Positions 42,903-51,517 are shown, counted from the first letter of the stretch. The stretch is DNA of 64,000 bases from Streptomyces antioxidans (GCF_000968685.2 NZ_LAKD02000002.1:1-64000); one strand, 5' to 3'. Made by a program: numbers and translations. The notes: a model not told the origin generated them from the letters alone.

Positions 42903-43754
42903 ATGAGCTCTGCTGACGATCAGAATTTCGGCGTCCAGGTCGACGTCCGGGTGCGGCAGGCCGATCTTGGCCAAGACGGCTGGGCAAGCACGATTGGTAT
43001 GGCCCGCTGGCTGGAAGACGCCCGGATTCGGCTGCGACTGCGCCGCTTCGAACATCTCATCGGCACGGGCGGGTTCGGCCCGTACCAGATACTGCTCGTC
43101 GGCCAACGGGTCAACCGACTCGCTCAGGCTGGACCGACCGGTACCCGCGTGCAGGTGCACACCGGCGTTCGCCGGGTCGGGCGCTCCTCATTCACCTTCG
43201 AACAGGCGATCGTGGTCGGCGGCAAGAAGGTGGGGAGTGGCGACGCCACTGTCGTGCTGGCCGACAACACGGGGCCGCTCCAGCTTCCCGACGAGCTGAT
43301 CGCCGATCTCGCCGAGATGCAGCTGGCGGAGACAGGATCGTCGGCAGCTGCCCGTCCACGCCCAGAGCGCCTGCAACGTGCCCACTACCTGCATTGGGCC
43401 CCGCTGCGTTCCCGGATCGGTGACGTCGACTCCAACCAGCACGTCAACTTCATCGCACTGGCCACTTGGTACGACGAGGCCGTCGCCGCGTTCACCTTGC
43501 ACTCGATCGGGACGAGTGGTGCGGGCTCGGTGCCAGATCTGCCCCCTTGGTCGTACCAGATCCAGTATCTCGGTGAGGTGACCTACCCGGGCGACTACGA
43601 GATCGGGCTCACGGTCCGCTCCGTCGACACCGAGTCCGTGCACTACGAACTCGGTGTCTTCCGCGACAGTACCTGCCTGGGCGTGGCCGACGCCGTCGGC
43701 CCACTCGGCGAACTGACGGCCGAAGCTCTGAAAACGGCCCGGGCAGCGGACTAA
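42903..43754 (+). CDS. Acyl-CoA thioesterase (double hotdog)
   Basis: 283 residues from ATG 42903. Two hotdog halves: FGVQVDVRVRQADLGQDGWA near 10-120 and YLHWAPLRSRIGDVDSNQHV NF near 165-270; the DSNQHVNF and WYDEA pattern resembles 4-hydroxybenzoyl-CoA thioesterase-like and FatA/acyl-ACP thioesterase-like proteins. Hydrolyses an acyl thioester, substrate unknown. Stands alone among remnants. Confidence 0.85.
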   Translation: MSSADDQNFGVQVDVRVRQADLGQDGWASTIGMARWLEDARIRLRLRRFEHLIGTGGFGPYQILLVGQRVNRLAQAGPTGTRVQVHTGVRRVGRSSFTFEQAIVVGGKKVGSGDATVVLADNTGPLQLPDELIADLAEMQLAETGSSAAARPRPERLQRAHYLHWAPLRSRIGDVDSNQHVNFIALATWYDEAVAAFTLHSIGTSGAGSVPDLPPWSYQIQYLGEVTYPGDYEIGLTVRSVDTESVHYELGVFRDSTCLGVADAVGPLGELTAEALKTARAAD

Positions 43755-43773
43755 CAGATCGTGGTCGCCGCTG

Positions 43774-44001
43774 CTACTTGCTGGGCGTCAGACTTTCGCG
43801 TGTGATGAGGCAGAAGGGGTGTCCAACTGGGTCGGCGTACACGCGGTAGCCGATTGGCTTGTCCGATCCTTCAAGCAACCTGGCGCCCAGGGTGAGTACC
43901 TTCGCCCCTGCCACATCCAGGTCATCGACCATCACATCAACACGCATCTGGGCCGGACGATCGGGATCGGGCCACTGGGGCGGCCGGAAGCCGCCTACAC
44001 G
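43774..44001 (-). pseudogene. VOC/glyoxalase-superfamily C-terminal fragment
   Basis: The minus strand reads WPDPDRPAQMRVDVMVDDLD then YRVYADPVGHPFCLITRES, the second half of an actinomycete VOC (glyoxalase/bleomycin resistance-like) protein with its conserved DPxGHPFCL end. A stop at 44002 interrupts the frame and the N-terminal half is missing. Confidence 0.75.
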
Positions 44002-44089
44002 CTAAAGGGCCACGGTCTCCGTGCCCGTTTCCACAGCAGACGGCCGTACTTGTCTCAGTCGTAGCCGCAGTCGGCAAAGAGTCGCACAG

Positions 44090-44900
44090 CCCACCGCCTC
44101 AACGAGGACCTGGCCCTCAACCCGCCACCCTCCGGCCGGACCCGTCACGCAAGCTCGGACGCTGGACCGAATCCAGCGTCCGGGACGTCCTCACCAATCC
44201 GAAGTACACCGGCCACCTGGTCTGGAACCGCCGCGCGATGAAGACCCGCAGCGGCAAGGTCAACCCGATCGAGGACTGGGTGTGGTCCCCGCGCTTCACC
44301 CATCCCCCGCTGGTCTCCCTCGAAGCCTTCGTCCGCGTCCGCGCGATCCCCCAGGAGCGCGAGCGCTCCCGCAGTGAACCCGGCACGAACACCGCCCACC
44401 CCCAGGCCGCCCGCACATACGCACCGCGCTCGTTCCTGTTCTGCGCGATCTATGAGCGGCGCATGTTCGGCAAGGCACGACGAGGCCGAGGCTTCTACGT
44501 CTGCGCCCCCAAACCCGAGTGCATCCCGCCGGACCATCCCAAGAGTCTGTGGATCAAGGAGACCTACCTCCTCGAGCCGCTGCACGCGTTCTTCGCCGCG
44601 CGGATCTTCGGTCCCGACCGACGGGAGCTACTGATCCAGACCAAGGAAGCGGAGATCACCAGCCACCGGGGGAAGGCGCCCATCCGGCAAGATCCCGCGC
44701 TCGTCGACGCACTGCCAGCCGGGCGGTGCGAGATCGCGAGACTCCCGACCCCATGCGCCGCCGGATGTTCGAAGCCTGCCGACTGCAGATCCACTACGAC
44801 AAACGCACCAGCAGTGCTCGCTGCCGGGTAGTGCTCACCAGTGACACGGTCGACGCAACGGCCCGCATCGCCACAGAAGCGATGCGGGCCGACCGCACGG
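44090..44900 (+). pseudogene. Large serine recombinase remnant, frameshifted
   Basis: Pieces in different frames: HRLNEDLALNPPPS, then after a shift near 44135 RWTESSVRDVLTNPKYTGHL and VWNRRAMKTRSGK, then RTYAPRSFLFCAIYERRMFG KARRGR, and after another shift near 44735 MRRRMFEACRLQIHYDKRTS and TSDTVDAT. These follow the recombinase and zinc-ribbon part of large serine integrases. The catalytic N-terminal domain is absent. It ends just outside attL of the AICE. Confidence 0.75.
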
Positions 44901-44926
44901 ACGGGATCTCGTCTCCCATCTGCGTT

Positions 44927-44969
44927 GTGCCCCCGGCAGGATTCGAACCTGCGACACCCGCTTTAGGAG
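44927..44969. other. attL: 43-bp direct repeat of tRNA-Arg 3' end
   Basis: Identical to 54518-54560, beginning GTGCCCCCGGCAGGATTCGA (plus strand); divergence starts at the next base. Contains the anticodon-arm 3' side, the variable region, T-arm and acceptor 3' side of the tRNA in antisense. Not a functional tRNA. Confidence 0.92.
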
Positions 44970-45068
44970 TTCGGCTCGCGGGCCCGTCCAGCGCCTGCTC
45001 GGCAGTTCCTACCTGGGGGCGTCGTGGTCGCTCAGAGCCGCCACTGTGTGCCGACATCCGTGCTTGTT

Positions 45069-45088
45069 GATGTCAGGCGTGGATGTCA
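45069..45088. promoter_or_regulatory. Integrase arm-type repeats near attL
   Basis: GATGTCA at 45069 and 45082, 13 bp apart; the same pair with the same spacing occurs at 54459/54472 near attR. Two matched pairs flanking the element ends suggest Int or Xis arm-binding sites. Confidence 0.6.
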
Positions 45089-45191
45089 TCCCTCGCCCCC
45101 TACCTGCACTTTCACCACCCACCCTAACCACACTCCTCCCTAGCTCCCATCCCGTCGCCGTCGTCCCACACACCGTGGAGCGGGCGTGGTT

Positions 45192-45241
45192 CAGGGCGTC
45201 AAGGTGGAGCGCGCCACTGTACGAACGACCTTGACGCCCTG
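45192..45241. other. Perfect 14-bp inverted repeat near attL
   Basis: CAGGGCGTCAAGGT (45192) and ACCTTGACGCCCTG (45228) flank 22 nt. Could be a terminator protecting the element end or a replication/transfer site. No T-tract follows. The rest of 44970-45665 holds no gene. Confidence 0.55.
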
Positions 45242-45665
45242 GGCCGCGTCTGCTCGGCTCTGCCTGGGACGACGGTGACGGGATGGGAGCTCCCCGCGCA
45301 CGCCACGATGGACCTGCGGGCGCAGACGGGGCCCCCGCCATCCCGGACCCCGAGCGCCCCCGCCGGAGGCATGCTCTCTGGCCTGAGGCTGGCCGATCGG
45401 GTCTCACCACTCGACCCCCGGCCTTCTCGCCTGTGGGCGCGCGTCGGCGGACGGTGCGCGGCGCGGGCCGGAGGCAGGAGCAGAGCGCGACCGGGAGCCG
45501 GGAGCGCGCCCGGCGAAGCGGAGCGCAGCCGGGGACTTGATGAGGTAGAGAAACCTGTAACAGCACCGCACATACACAAGCCACACTGGCGCAAAACCCC
45601 CTCTTGGCGTGCGCTCGCGCGCGTGTTGACTTGGAAGCCTAAGATCGACGGTGGGGGAGGGAACG

Positions 45666-46520
45666 GTGGAAGAACTTCGTGTTCAACCGTGGCGACGGTA
45701 TGGCCATGAGCGGCTATACGTGAACCGCTCTACGGACGGTGAGGCTGTTGCCTGGTATGACTGCAAAACCGGGTCATTATCCGTCCTTCATGAGGACTAT
45801 CGGGACCTCGTCTTAACGGTTCTGACGCCCTATCTCACAAAGCCAGTCTCTTCAGCCACTGCCTCGGCTACACCGACTGCTGAACCCACACCACCATCAC
45901 CGCCCCTGGTTATAGAAAGCGATGACGTATCTCTCAACCGCCCGGGGGATACTCTTCGACAGCACATCCTGTCCTTAGAGCCGAATGCGCTGCTGCGTGT
46001 GCTTGCGCGCTGGTGGAACATCAGCGAAGCCCATAGCTGGATAGTTGGCCTACGAGGCGAGCGTGTAACGGGAGCGCGTCTTGACCGACTCACAAAACAT
46101 GGATGGCACGTACTGCATTCGATAGAGCTGCCTTCCGGGTCCGATATAGATCACATTGCGATTGGTCCACCTGGAGTGTTCACTGTGAACACTAAGCACC
46201 ATCGCGGAAAGTCCATTTGGCTTGGCGACCACGCCATAACCGTCAACCGCGCATCGACACGATACGTCCAGATCAGTCAGTCTGAGGCAGCAGTTGCAGC
46301 AAAACGGCTATCTGCAACCTGCGGGTGGCCAGTTGAGGTACGACCTGTGGTAGCAGTCGTCGGGGCAGCCAAGATAGCCGCAAAGAGCGCCGTGCCCCCT
46401 GTGCTCGTCATGGACGGCGCTGAGGCTGATCGGAAACTGTCAGGGCTGACCCCCAACCTGTCACCAACCCAAGTCAGTCAGGTGTTCGCAGCGGCTCGCC
46501 AACGACGGACGTGGCAATAG
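45666..46520 (+). CDS. NERD-domain (nuclease-related) protein
   Basis: 284 residues from GTG 45666 (GGGGGAGGGA upstream; GTG 45651 possible). After a ~120-residue N-terminal part with a Pro/Thr linker, the NERD core runs about 125-230: GLRGERVTGARLDRLTKHGW, SGSDIDHIAIGPPGVFTVNT then KHHRGK. The spaced Glu, Asp and NTK residues match the PD-(D/E)XK-like catalytic pattern. Lower GC than neighbours suggests separate acquisition. In this position pSAM2-type elements carry pra or cargo; its role is unknown. Confidence 0.85.
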   Translation: MEELRVQPWRRYGHERLYVNRSTDGEAVAWYDCKTGSLSVLHEDYRDLVLTVLTPYLTKPVSSATASATPTAEPTPPSPPLVIESDDVSLNRPGDTLRQHILSLEPNALLRVLARWWNISEAHSWIVGLRGERVTGARLDRLTKHGWHVLHSIELPSGSDIDHIAIGPPGVFTVNTKHHRGKSIWLGDHAITVNRASTRYVQISQSEAAVAAKRLSATCGWPVEVRPVVAVVGAAKIAAKSAVPPVLVMDGAEADRKLSGLTPNLSPTQVSQVFAAARQRRTWQ

Positions 46521-46527
46521 CGAGCGA

Positions 46528-47286
46528 TCAGGCATCGAAGTCGTATTCGAGCACGTAGGCGGCCGAATCAAGAACCATCTCATTGACTTCGACCGGGCGT
46601 CCCTCGTCGGCGAATGCCGTACGGCAGATGACGATTACGGGTGTGCCCATCGCCAATTCCAGTCGGTTCGCCTCGTCATACGATGGCATGCGAGAACGAA
46701 TCTCTTCCCGGAAATGGACTGGCTTGTGCCCCAATTCCGCTAGTCGCTCATACACTCCGCCCGGACCGGTGTCTTCCTGCGTAATAGCCGATCCGGCAAC
46801 GAGATCTGCCGGAAAGTATGACGTGGCCAACATGACTGGCTTACCGTCCAGCACGTATCGGCGACTTCGAACGCACGTTGCCTCACCCGTCTGGGCATTC
46901 AGAACTGCGCCGATGGGGTCGGGGGCTTCTTCTTCAGAAACTCGAATCTGATCCACAGCCAAGGTGCGGTCACCTATGTCGGCTGACCAGATTGATCGAC
47001 CCGCTCCCCACTGATCTTGAGACAGTCGCTGAATACCGCGCCGCCTCAGCGGCCGGAAGGCGCGAACAAAGACCCCGACTCCCTTGCGGGACTCGGTGAT
47101 GCCTTCGTTCTGCAACACACCAAGCGCCTGCCTGGCGGTCATGCGCGCGACCCCAAAGGTGGCCATGAGGTCGTTCTCTCCAGGCAGTCGATCACCCGGG
47201 CCGTACTCGCCCGCCTTTATCGCGTCGCGCAAGGCGTCGGCAATCCTCTGATACTTCGGCTGACGGTCGTTGCCCTCGGTGGCCAT
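46528..47286 (-). CDS. GntR-family transcriptional repressor (KorSA-like)
   Basis: 252 residues from ATG 47286 with GGAGGGAGCGTC upstream; longer frames to 47424 have no ribosome site. N-terminal wHTH: KYQRIADALRDAIKAGEYGP, GENDLMATFGVARMTARQAL; C-terminal UTRA ligand domain (PVHFREEIRSRMPSYDEANR, VICRTAFADEGRPVEVNEMV). GntR/UTRA repressors of AICEs such as KorSA silence transfer genes. Divergent from the transfer operon, whose promoter carries three TCTCTAGAGA sites. Confidence 0.92.
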   Translation of the reverse strand: MATEGNDRQPKYQRIADALRDAIKAGEYGPGDRLPGENDLMATFGVARMTARQALGVLQNEGITESRKGVGVFVRAFRPLRRRGIQRLSQDQWGAGRSIWSADIGDRTLAVDQIRVSEEEAPDPIGAVLNAQTGEATCVRSRRYVLDGKPVMLATSYFPADLVAGSAITQEDTGPGGVYERLAELGHKPVHFREEIRSRMPSYDEANRLELAMGTPVIVICRTAFADEGRPVEVNEMVLDSAAYVLEYDFDA

Positions 47287-47326
47287 GACGCTCCCTCCTC
47301 TCTCTTCTCTAGACAGCTTAGGTGAC

Positions 47327-47347
47327 GCGCGTGAGTCACTCACGCGC
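47327..47347. promoter_or_regulatory. 21-bp palindrome upstream of GntR gene
   Basis: GCGCGTGAGT - C - ACTCACGCGC, perfect 10-bp arms, 41 bp upstream of the GntR start. Different sequence from the TCTCTAGAGA sites; may bind another regulator or be part of a transfer locus. A degenerate TCTCTAGACA lies at 47307. Confidence 0.55.
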
Positions 47348-47439
47348 ACACCCTCTCCTTTCCGCAGGCGCCAAGCCGAACCAGGTGGGACGCGCGCAAA
47401 ACGACTTGCGCACGGCGGCGGCACATCCAGGCGGCCTGA

Positions 47440-47499
47440 TCTCTAGAGAGGTATTGACGTCTCTAGAGACGTACGCTTCACTGGAGTCATCTCTAGAGA
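47440..47499 (+). promoter_or_regulatory. Transfer-operon promoter with three TCTCTAGAGA operators
   Basis: TCTCTAGAGA palindromes at 47440, 47460 and 47490. The middle one lies between a TTGACG -35 (47454-47459) and a TTCACT -10-like hexamer (47477-47482, 17-bp spacing), the third near the likely start of transcription. This is the layout expected for repression by the divergently encoded GntR protein. Confidence 0.75.
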
Positions 47500-47544
47500 G
47501 GCTGCCCAACAGGAAGGCGCCTCGCAAGCAGAGGAGATGCACTC

Positions 47545-47874
47545 ATGCCGTCCTTCAAGATCGACACTTCGACTGCTGTGGTGTTCGTCGCGACCGCGCC
47601 GACACCGAAGCTGGTGAATAAGCAGACCGGTGAGCGGGCCGTGGACCGGGAGACCGGTGCGGGCCTGTCCACGGTGGGTCTGCTGATCTCCGATGAGGGT
47701 GAGGGGAACCTGTACCAGGTGACCGTTCCCGAGACGGGTATCCCGGAGGGGCTGAACCCGGGCATGCCGGTGTCGGTGGTCGGGCTCAAGGCCCGTGACT
47801 GGGAGAACACCTTCAACGGCCAGACCCGTCACGGCATCTCGTTCCGTGCGACTGCGATCGTGGCGGGGGCCTGA
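47545..47874 (+). CDS. Conserved AICE protein of unknown function
   Basis: 109 residues from ATG 47545 (GAGGAG upstream). Begins PSFKIDTSTAVVFVATAPTP and includes EGNLYQVTVPETGIPEGLNP then GMPVSVVGLKARDWENTFNG, beta-rich and OB-like. A protein of this size and position is common just upstream of the traSA gene in actinomycete elements. First gene of the transfer operon, 3 bp before the translocase. Confidence 0.8.
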   Translation: MPSFKIDTSTAVVFVATAPTPKLVNKQTGERAVDRETGAGLSTVGLLISDEGEGNLYQVTVPETGIPEGLNPGMPVSVVGLKARDWENTFNGQTRHGISFRATAIVAGA

Positions 47875-47877
47875 GTC

Positions 47878-49260
47878 GTGTCGGACCTGGTGACGCTGCT
47901 GGAGATCGGTACCCCGCTGGCCGGGACTGCCGGGGGCCTCGGGTACGCCCGAGTCAAGGCACCGGCGGTCTACTGGTCGCTGGTGGGCATGCCGATCACA
48001 CGCACTCGGTTCGCCTTCACCTACCGCACCACGATGGACGTGTGCGGCCTCACGGTCGCTCCGTCCCGCCTCCGGGCCTTCCTCTCCCGCACCGTCACCC
48101 GCAGCCGTGAGGCACAGCCGGTTCCGCCGAAGGTCCGCCGGGTCCGCCCCACCTCGACCGGACTGCGGGTGACGCTGCGCCTGCCCGCCGGGATGGAACC
48201 GGCCGACATCGCCGCCGCATCCAACCGACTCCGTCACGCCTGGGGCGTTCACGCCGTGCACGTGGTGGAGGTCAAGCCCGGCACGGTCGAGCTGCGCATG
48301 ACCGGCTACGACGTGCTGCGCTGGGTCCGTATGCCCCGCCGGGTACCGCGTCGCCCGATGGTGATCCCGGTCGCGCGCCGCGAAGATGGGACCGCGTTCG
48401 TCCGGGACTACCGAGCGATCCCGCACGCCCTGACCCTCGGGGCGAACCAGTCGGGCAAGTCCATGTACCAGCGCAACCTGATCAAGGGACTCGCTGAACA
48501 CCGGATCGCGCTGGCGGGGATCGACTGCAAACGCGGTGTCGAACAGGCCCCGTTCTCCTCCCGCCTGTCGGCCCTGGCCACCAACCCGGATGAAGCGTCC
48601 GGCCTGGTAGATGCGCTTGTGGATGAGCTGGAAGACCGCTTGGACCTGCTCAAGGAACACCAGGGCATCACCGCTGGTACCCCGGAAGTGGAGATCACCT
48701 CCGACATCTGGGGACTCCCGGCGGACAAGCGCCCGGTCCCGATCGTGGTCCTGATCGATGAGGTGGCCGAACTGTTCATGGTCGCCACCAGGAAGGACGA
48801 AGAGCGCCGGGATCGCATGGTCACCCAGTTGATTCGCATCGCTCAGCTCTCCCGGGCGGTCGGCATCTACCTGGAGATCTGCGGGCAGCGCTTCGGCTCC
48901 GAGCTGGGCAGGGGCGCCACCATGCTCCGCGCGCAGCTCACCGGCCGTGTGGTGCACCGCGTCAACGACAAGCAGACAGCCGAGATGGGCCTGGGGGACA
49001 TCGCCCCGGAGGCGGTGTCGGTCGCTACCACGATCCCGCCGGACCGCCCCGGTGTGGCCGTGGCCGGTGACAGCTCCGGCGGCTGGTCCCGCATCCGCAC
49101 CCCGCAGATCAGCATCAGCGAAGTCGCCGCCGTCTGCCGCCAGTTCGCGCACCTGACCCCGGACGTCCCCGCGATCGCCGCTTGGCGCCCGGTCGCCCCG
49201 GCCATCTCCGATCCGGCGGATGCTCCGTCGCTGGTCAAGCCCAAGCCGGTCACCGAGTAA
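47878..49260 (+). CDS. FtsK/SpoIIIE-type DNA translocase (TraSA/TraB-like)
   Basis: 460 residues from GTG 47878. Walker A GANQSGKSMYQRNLIKGLAE near 185, Walker B VPIVVLIDEVAELFMVATRK near 290, and arginine-rich QLIRIAQLSRAVGIYLEICG near 320, the FtsK/TraB ATPase core; no strong membrane segment is seen, typical for pSAM2-type TraSA. It translocates double-stranded element DNA between mycelia during conjugation. Repressed by the divergent GntR protein. Confidence 0.92.
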   Translation: MSDLVTLLEIGTPLAGTAGGLGYARVKAPAVYWSLVGMPITRTRFAFTYRTTMDVCGLTVAPSRLRAFLSRTVTRSREAQPVPPKVRRVRPTSTGLRVTLRLPAGMEPADIAAASNRLRHAWGVHAVHVVEVKPGTVELRMTGYDVLRWVRMPRRVPRRPMVIPVARREDGTAFVRDYRAIPHALTLGANQSGKSMYQRNLIKGLAEHRIALAGIDCKRGVEQAPFSSRLSALATNPDEASGLVDALVDELEDRLDLLKEHQGITAGTPEVEITSDIWGLPADKRPVPIVVLIDEVAELFMVATRKDEERRDRMVTQLIRIAQLSRAVGIYLEICGQRFGSELGRGATMLRAQLTGRVVHRVNDKQTAEMGLGDIAPEAVSVATTIPPDRPGVAVAGDSSGGWSRIRTPQISISEVAAVCRQFAHLTPDVPAIAAWRPVAPAISDPADAPSLVKPKPVTE

Positions 49261-49342
49261 CACCCTCACGCACCACGGTCGGCGCGACCGCTTCGCGCCA
49301 GGTCCCTACCACCGCCATGCCTGAAACACGGGAGTGATCGTC

Positions 49343-49531
49343 ATGGCCGCACGGAAGACCACCGCCCGGCGCACCACCAAGAAGACCACCGCCCCGGCCA
49401 AGTGCTCCACCTGCAAGGGCACCGGTGAGATCGCCACCGAGGTCCGCGTCGGCCGTGGACGCCGGAAGACCGGACACCACCAGACCGGACTCTGCCCGGA
49501 CTGTTTCGGCTCCGGCCTCGCCTCCACCTGA
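49343..49531 (+). CDS. Small zinc-ribbon protein
   Basis: 62 residues from ATG 49343 (GGGAG upstream). Lys/Thr-rich start, then CSTCKGTGEIATE and CPDCFGSGL, two CxxCxGxG repeats as in the DnaJ zinc finger. Common in the spread region of AICEs; function unknown. Confidence 0.75.
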   Translation: MAARKTTARRTTKKTTAPAKCSTCKGTGEIATEVRVGRGRRKTGHHQTGLCPDCFGSGLAST

Positions 49532-49611
49532 ACACCACGCCCCGGCGCCGGGCGGCAGACCACCGAGCCCCGCCTGGCCCCGGGCCTGACACCTCAAAGG
49601 AGGTGACCACC

Positions 49612-50292
49612 ATGACCCGTTCGCTCCGTCTCGACCCCGTACTGATTCAAGCGCTCATCGCGGGGGCGCTGTCTTTCGCCCACCTGCATGACCTGGCCGA
49701 AGCCGCCGGACAACACGGCTGGAAAGCCTGGGCCTACCCCGTGTCCGTGGATCTGCTGCTGGTGGCCGCATGGCGCCGGATGCGCGCACTGCGGGCCGCT
49801 GGTGCCGACTCAGCCCGCGCCGCCTGGTGCTGGTTCATCATCGCGCTCGCCGCCTCTCTCGGGGCCAACATCGCCACCGCCGGACTGCTCGACATGAACC
49901 ACATCCCGGCCGTGCTGCGCATCATCGTCGCCGGATGGCCCGCGCTGGCCTTCCTCGGCGGCACCCTCCTGGCCCACACCCCGACTCCCGCCGACGCCCC
50001 GGTTCCCGACCCCGCCCCGGCGGTGTCGCCCGACCTGGAACCGGCCCCTGACGTCACCGTGGACCGCGCCCCGGAACCCGCCCCCGAGCTGCCCGCACCC
50101 GCCCCTGATGCGCCCGCACTCGCCCCGAAGGCGCCCGCCGTGCAGGTGCCCCCGGCCCTGGTCGAGCACGCCCGCAAGATCGCCGACACCCACCACGCCA
50201 CCACCGGCGCCCCGATCGACACCGACACCCTGCGCGCCCGCCTCGGTGTCCCGCCCCAGATGGCCGACGCCATCGCCGCCCAACTCACCTGA
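49612..50292 (+). CDS. DUF2637/SpdB-like membrane protein
   Basis: 226 residues from ATG 49612 with AAAGGAGG upstream. Residues 10-115 contain three to four membrane segments (ALIAGALSFAHLHDLAEAAG, WCWFIIALAASLGANIATAG, IIVAGWPALAFLGGTLLAHT), matching DUF2637. A ~70-residue Pro/Ala linker follows, then an HTH-like tail (DTDTLRARLGVPPQMADAIA). Probably an intramycelial spread protein. Confidence 0.85.
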   Translation: MTRSLRLDPVLIQALIAGALSFAHLHDLAEAAGQHGWKAWAYPVSVDLLLVAAWRRMRALRAAGADSARAAWCWFIIALAASLGANIATAGLLDMNHIPAVLRIIVAGWPALAFLGGTLLAHTPTPADAPVPDPAPAVSPDLEPAPDVTVDRAPEPAPELPAPAPDAPALAPKAPAVQVPPALVEHARKIADTHHATTGAPIDTDTLRARLGVPPQMADAIAAQLT

Positions 50293-50306
50293 AAGGAGCC
50301 CCGCCC

Positions 50307-50489
50307 ATGCGTCCGCACCGCTTCCGCGACGTGACCCGCATCGGCCCCGTCCAGGTCGGCACCCACAACGACCGCCGGGGACGCGAGAAGCACACCGCCG
50401 CCTGCACCGCCCCCGGCTGCGGTTTCTCCGCCGACTACCCGGACCGTTCCGCCGCCGAACTCGCCGCCCGCACCCACCGCTGCACCTGA
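50307..50489 (+). CDS. Mobile element transfer protein (Spd-type, 60 aa)
   Basis: 60 residues from ATG 50307, GAAAGGAG upstream. RPHRFRDVTRIGPVQVGTHN then CTAPGCGFSADYPD; the IGPVQVGTH and CxxxxCGFSADY motifs recur in AICE transfer/spread loci of Streptomyces. Paired Cys and C-terminal HRC could bind zinc. Confidence 0.8.
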   Translation: MRPHRFRDVTRIGPVQVGTHNDRRGREKHTAACTAPGCGFSADYPDRSAAELAARTHRCT

Positions 50490-50509
50490 CCTGAGAGGAG
50501 GTGACCTTG

Positions 50510-50782
50510 ATGCGCTACCCGGACGCACAGCTCCGTGCCGGACACCGCCCCGCGCACCTGATCCCGCCCGGCGCCGACCCCTCCCGCGTGGTCATCGTCC
50601 AGGCCCCGCCCCGCTCCTACACCGGGCCGATCCTGCTCACCATCACCATCACCGGCGGCATCGTCCTGATCATCATCGTCATCGCCATCACCTACCAGAT
50701 GGCCGTGGCCGCTACCGCCGCCGCCATCCCCACTGTCGGCGGCGCGGGCGTAACGATCCGCCTCGCCAAGAAGGGCCGATAA
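50510..50782 (+). CDS. SpdD-like membrane protein
   Basis: 90 residues from ATG 50510 (GAGAGGAGG upstream). One long hydrophobic segment ILLTITITGGIVLIIIVIAI near 45-70, with a second weaker one after it, and a basic C-terminus. The PPGADPSRVVIVQAPP stretch is typical of SpdD-like proteins encoded after the spread genes. Confidence 0.8.
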   Translation: MRYPDAQLRAGHRPAHLIPPGADPSRVVIVQAPPRSYTGPILLTITITGGIVLIIIVIAITYQMAVAATAAAIPTVGGAGVTIRLAKKGR

Positions 50783-50785
50783 GCC

Positions 50786-51034
50786 ATGGGCCTCCGCGAT
50801 CGGTACTCCAGCAAGAAGGAAGAGACCCCGGCCAACCCCGCCATGGCCGAGCTGGGCCGGGAGTACGCCAACGCCAAACGGCACGGCGACCGCAAGACCG
50901 TGCGCCGGATCGCCCGCCAGTTCGCCGAGCAGTCCAACGGCGACACCGACGCCGCCTCCTTCGAGCACGGCAAGAACACGTACGAGGCCATCCCGCCGGG
51001 CTACTCCAAGCCCCGACGCGGACGCCGCCACTAA
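50786..51034 (+). CDS. Hypothetical AICE protein
   Basis: 82 residues from ATG 50786, 3 bp after the SpdD-like gene. Charged and helical: GLRDRYSSKKEETPANPAMA, GDRKTVRRIARQFAEQSNGD. No recognised domain; co-transcribed with the spread genes. Confidence 0.7.
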   Translation: MGLRDRYSSKKEETPANPAMAELGREYANAKRHGDRKTVRRIARQFAEQSNGDTDAASFEHGKNTYEAIPPGYSKPRRGRRH

Positions 51035-51125
51035 CGGCCCCCAGGGCGGCTCTCTCGCCAAAGACCGCCGCCCCGGGCGCCTCACCACCTTCCAGATCCA
51101 CCGGACCCGAAAGGGAACCACCATC

Positions 51126-51311
51126 ATGCCCCAGCACACCCATGCCCACACCTCCCGCTGCCCGGCCTGCGACGGCTTCCCCGTCGCCTCCATCACCACC
51201 GGCGCCCGGCACCGTGACGGCTCCCGCGTCACCATCCGCGTCACCTGCCCGGCCTGCAAGGGCACCGGAAACGCCACCCCCGCTCGCACCGTCGCCACGG
51301 CCGGGAAGTGA
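51126..51311 (+). CDS. Small zinc-ribbon protein
   Basis: 61 residues from ATG 51126. CPACDGF and CPACKGTG are two CxxC motifs separated by about 30 residues, suggesting a zinc ribbon. Part of the spread/replication operon. Confidence 0.7.
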   Translation: MPQHTHAHTSRCPACDGFPVASITTGARHRDGSRVTIRVTCPACKGTGNATPARTVATAGK

Positions 51312-51316
51312 TCGCC

Positions 51317-51517
51317 GTGGCCGACCTGACCCCCACCCCGGACTTCCCCGGCATCCGCATCGCCGACGGCCAGCAGACCGGCACGCCCTTCGCCGACTAC
51401 GTGTGCCGCTGCGGAGCGAGCGACCGCGCCACCGGCACCAACGACGTCATGGACCTGGTCGCCGACTACACCGCCAACCACGGCCCCGCCCACCGCCGCG
51501 AAGGAGGTGGCCGGTGA
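51317..51517 (+). CDS. Hypothetical AICE protein
   Basis: 66 residues from GTG 51317 with GGGAAG about 9 nt upstream (GTG 51308, overlapping the previous stop, is an alternative). Contains CRCGASDRATGTNDVMDLVA and ends HRREGGGR. Unrecognised; its stop overlaps the next start codon. Confidence 0.6.
   Translation: MADLTPTPDFPGIRIADGQQTGTPFADYVCRCGASDRATGTNDVMDLVADYTANHGPAHRREGGGR

Noticed and set aside
44927..44969. Second tRNA-Arg gene
   Set aside because: Only the 3' part is present; the 5' acceptor, D-arm and half of the anticodon arm are missing. It is attL.
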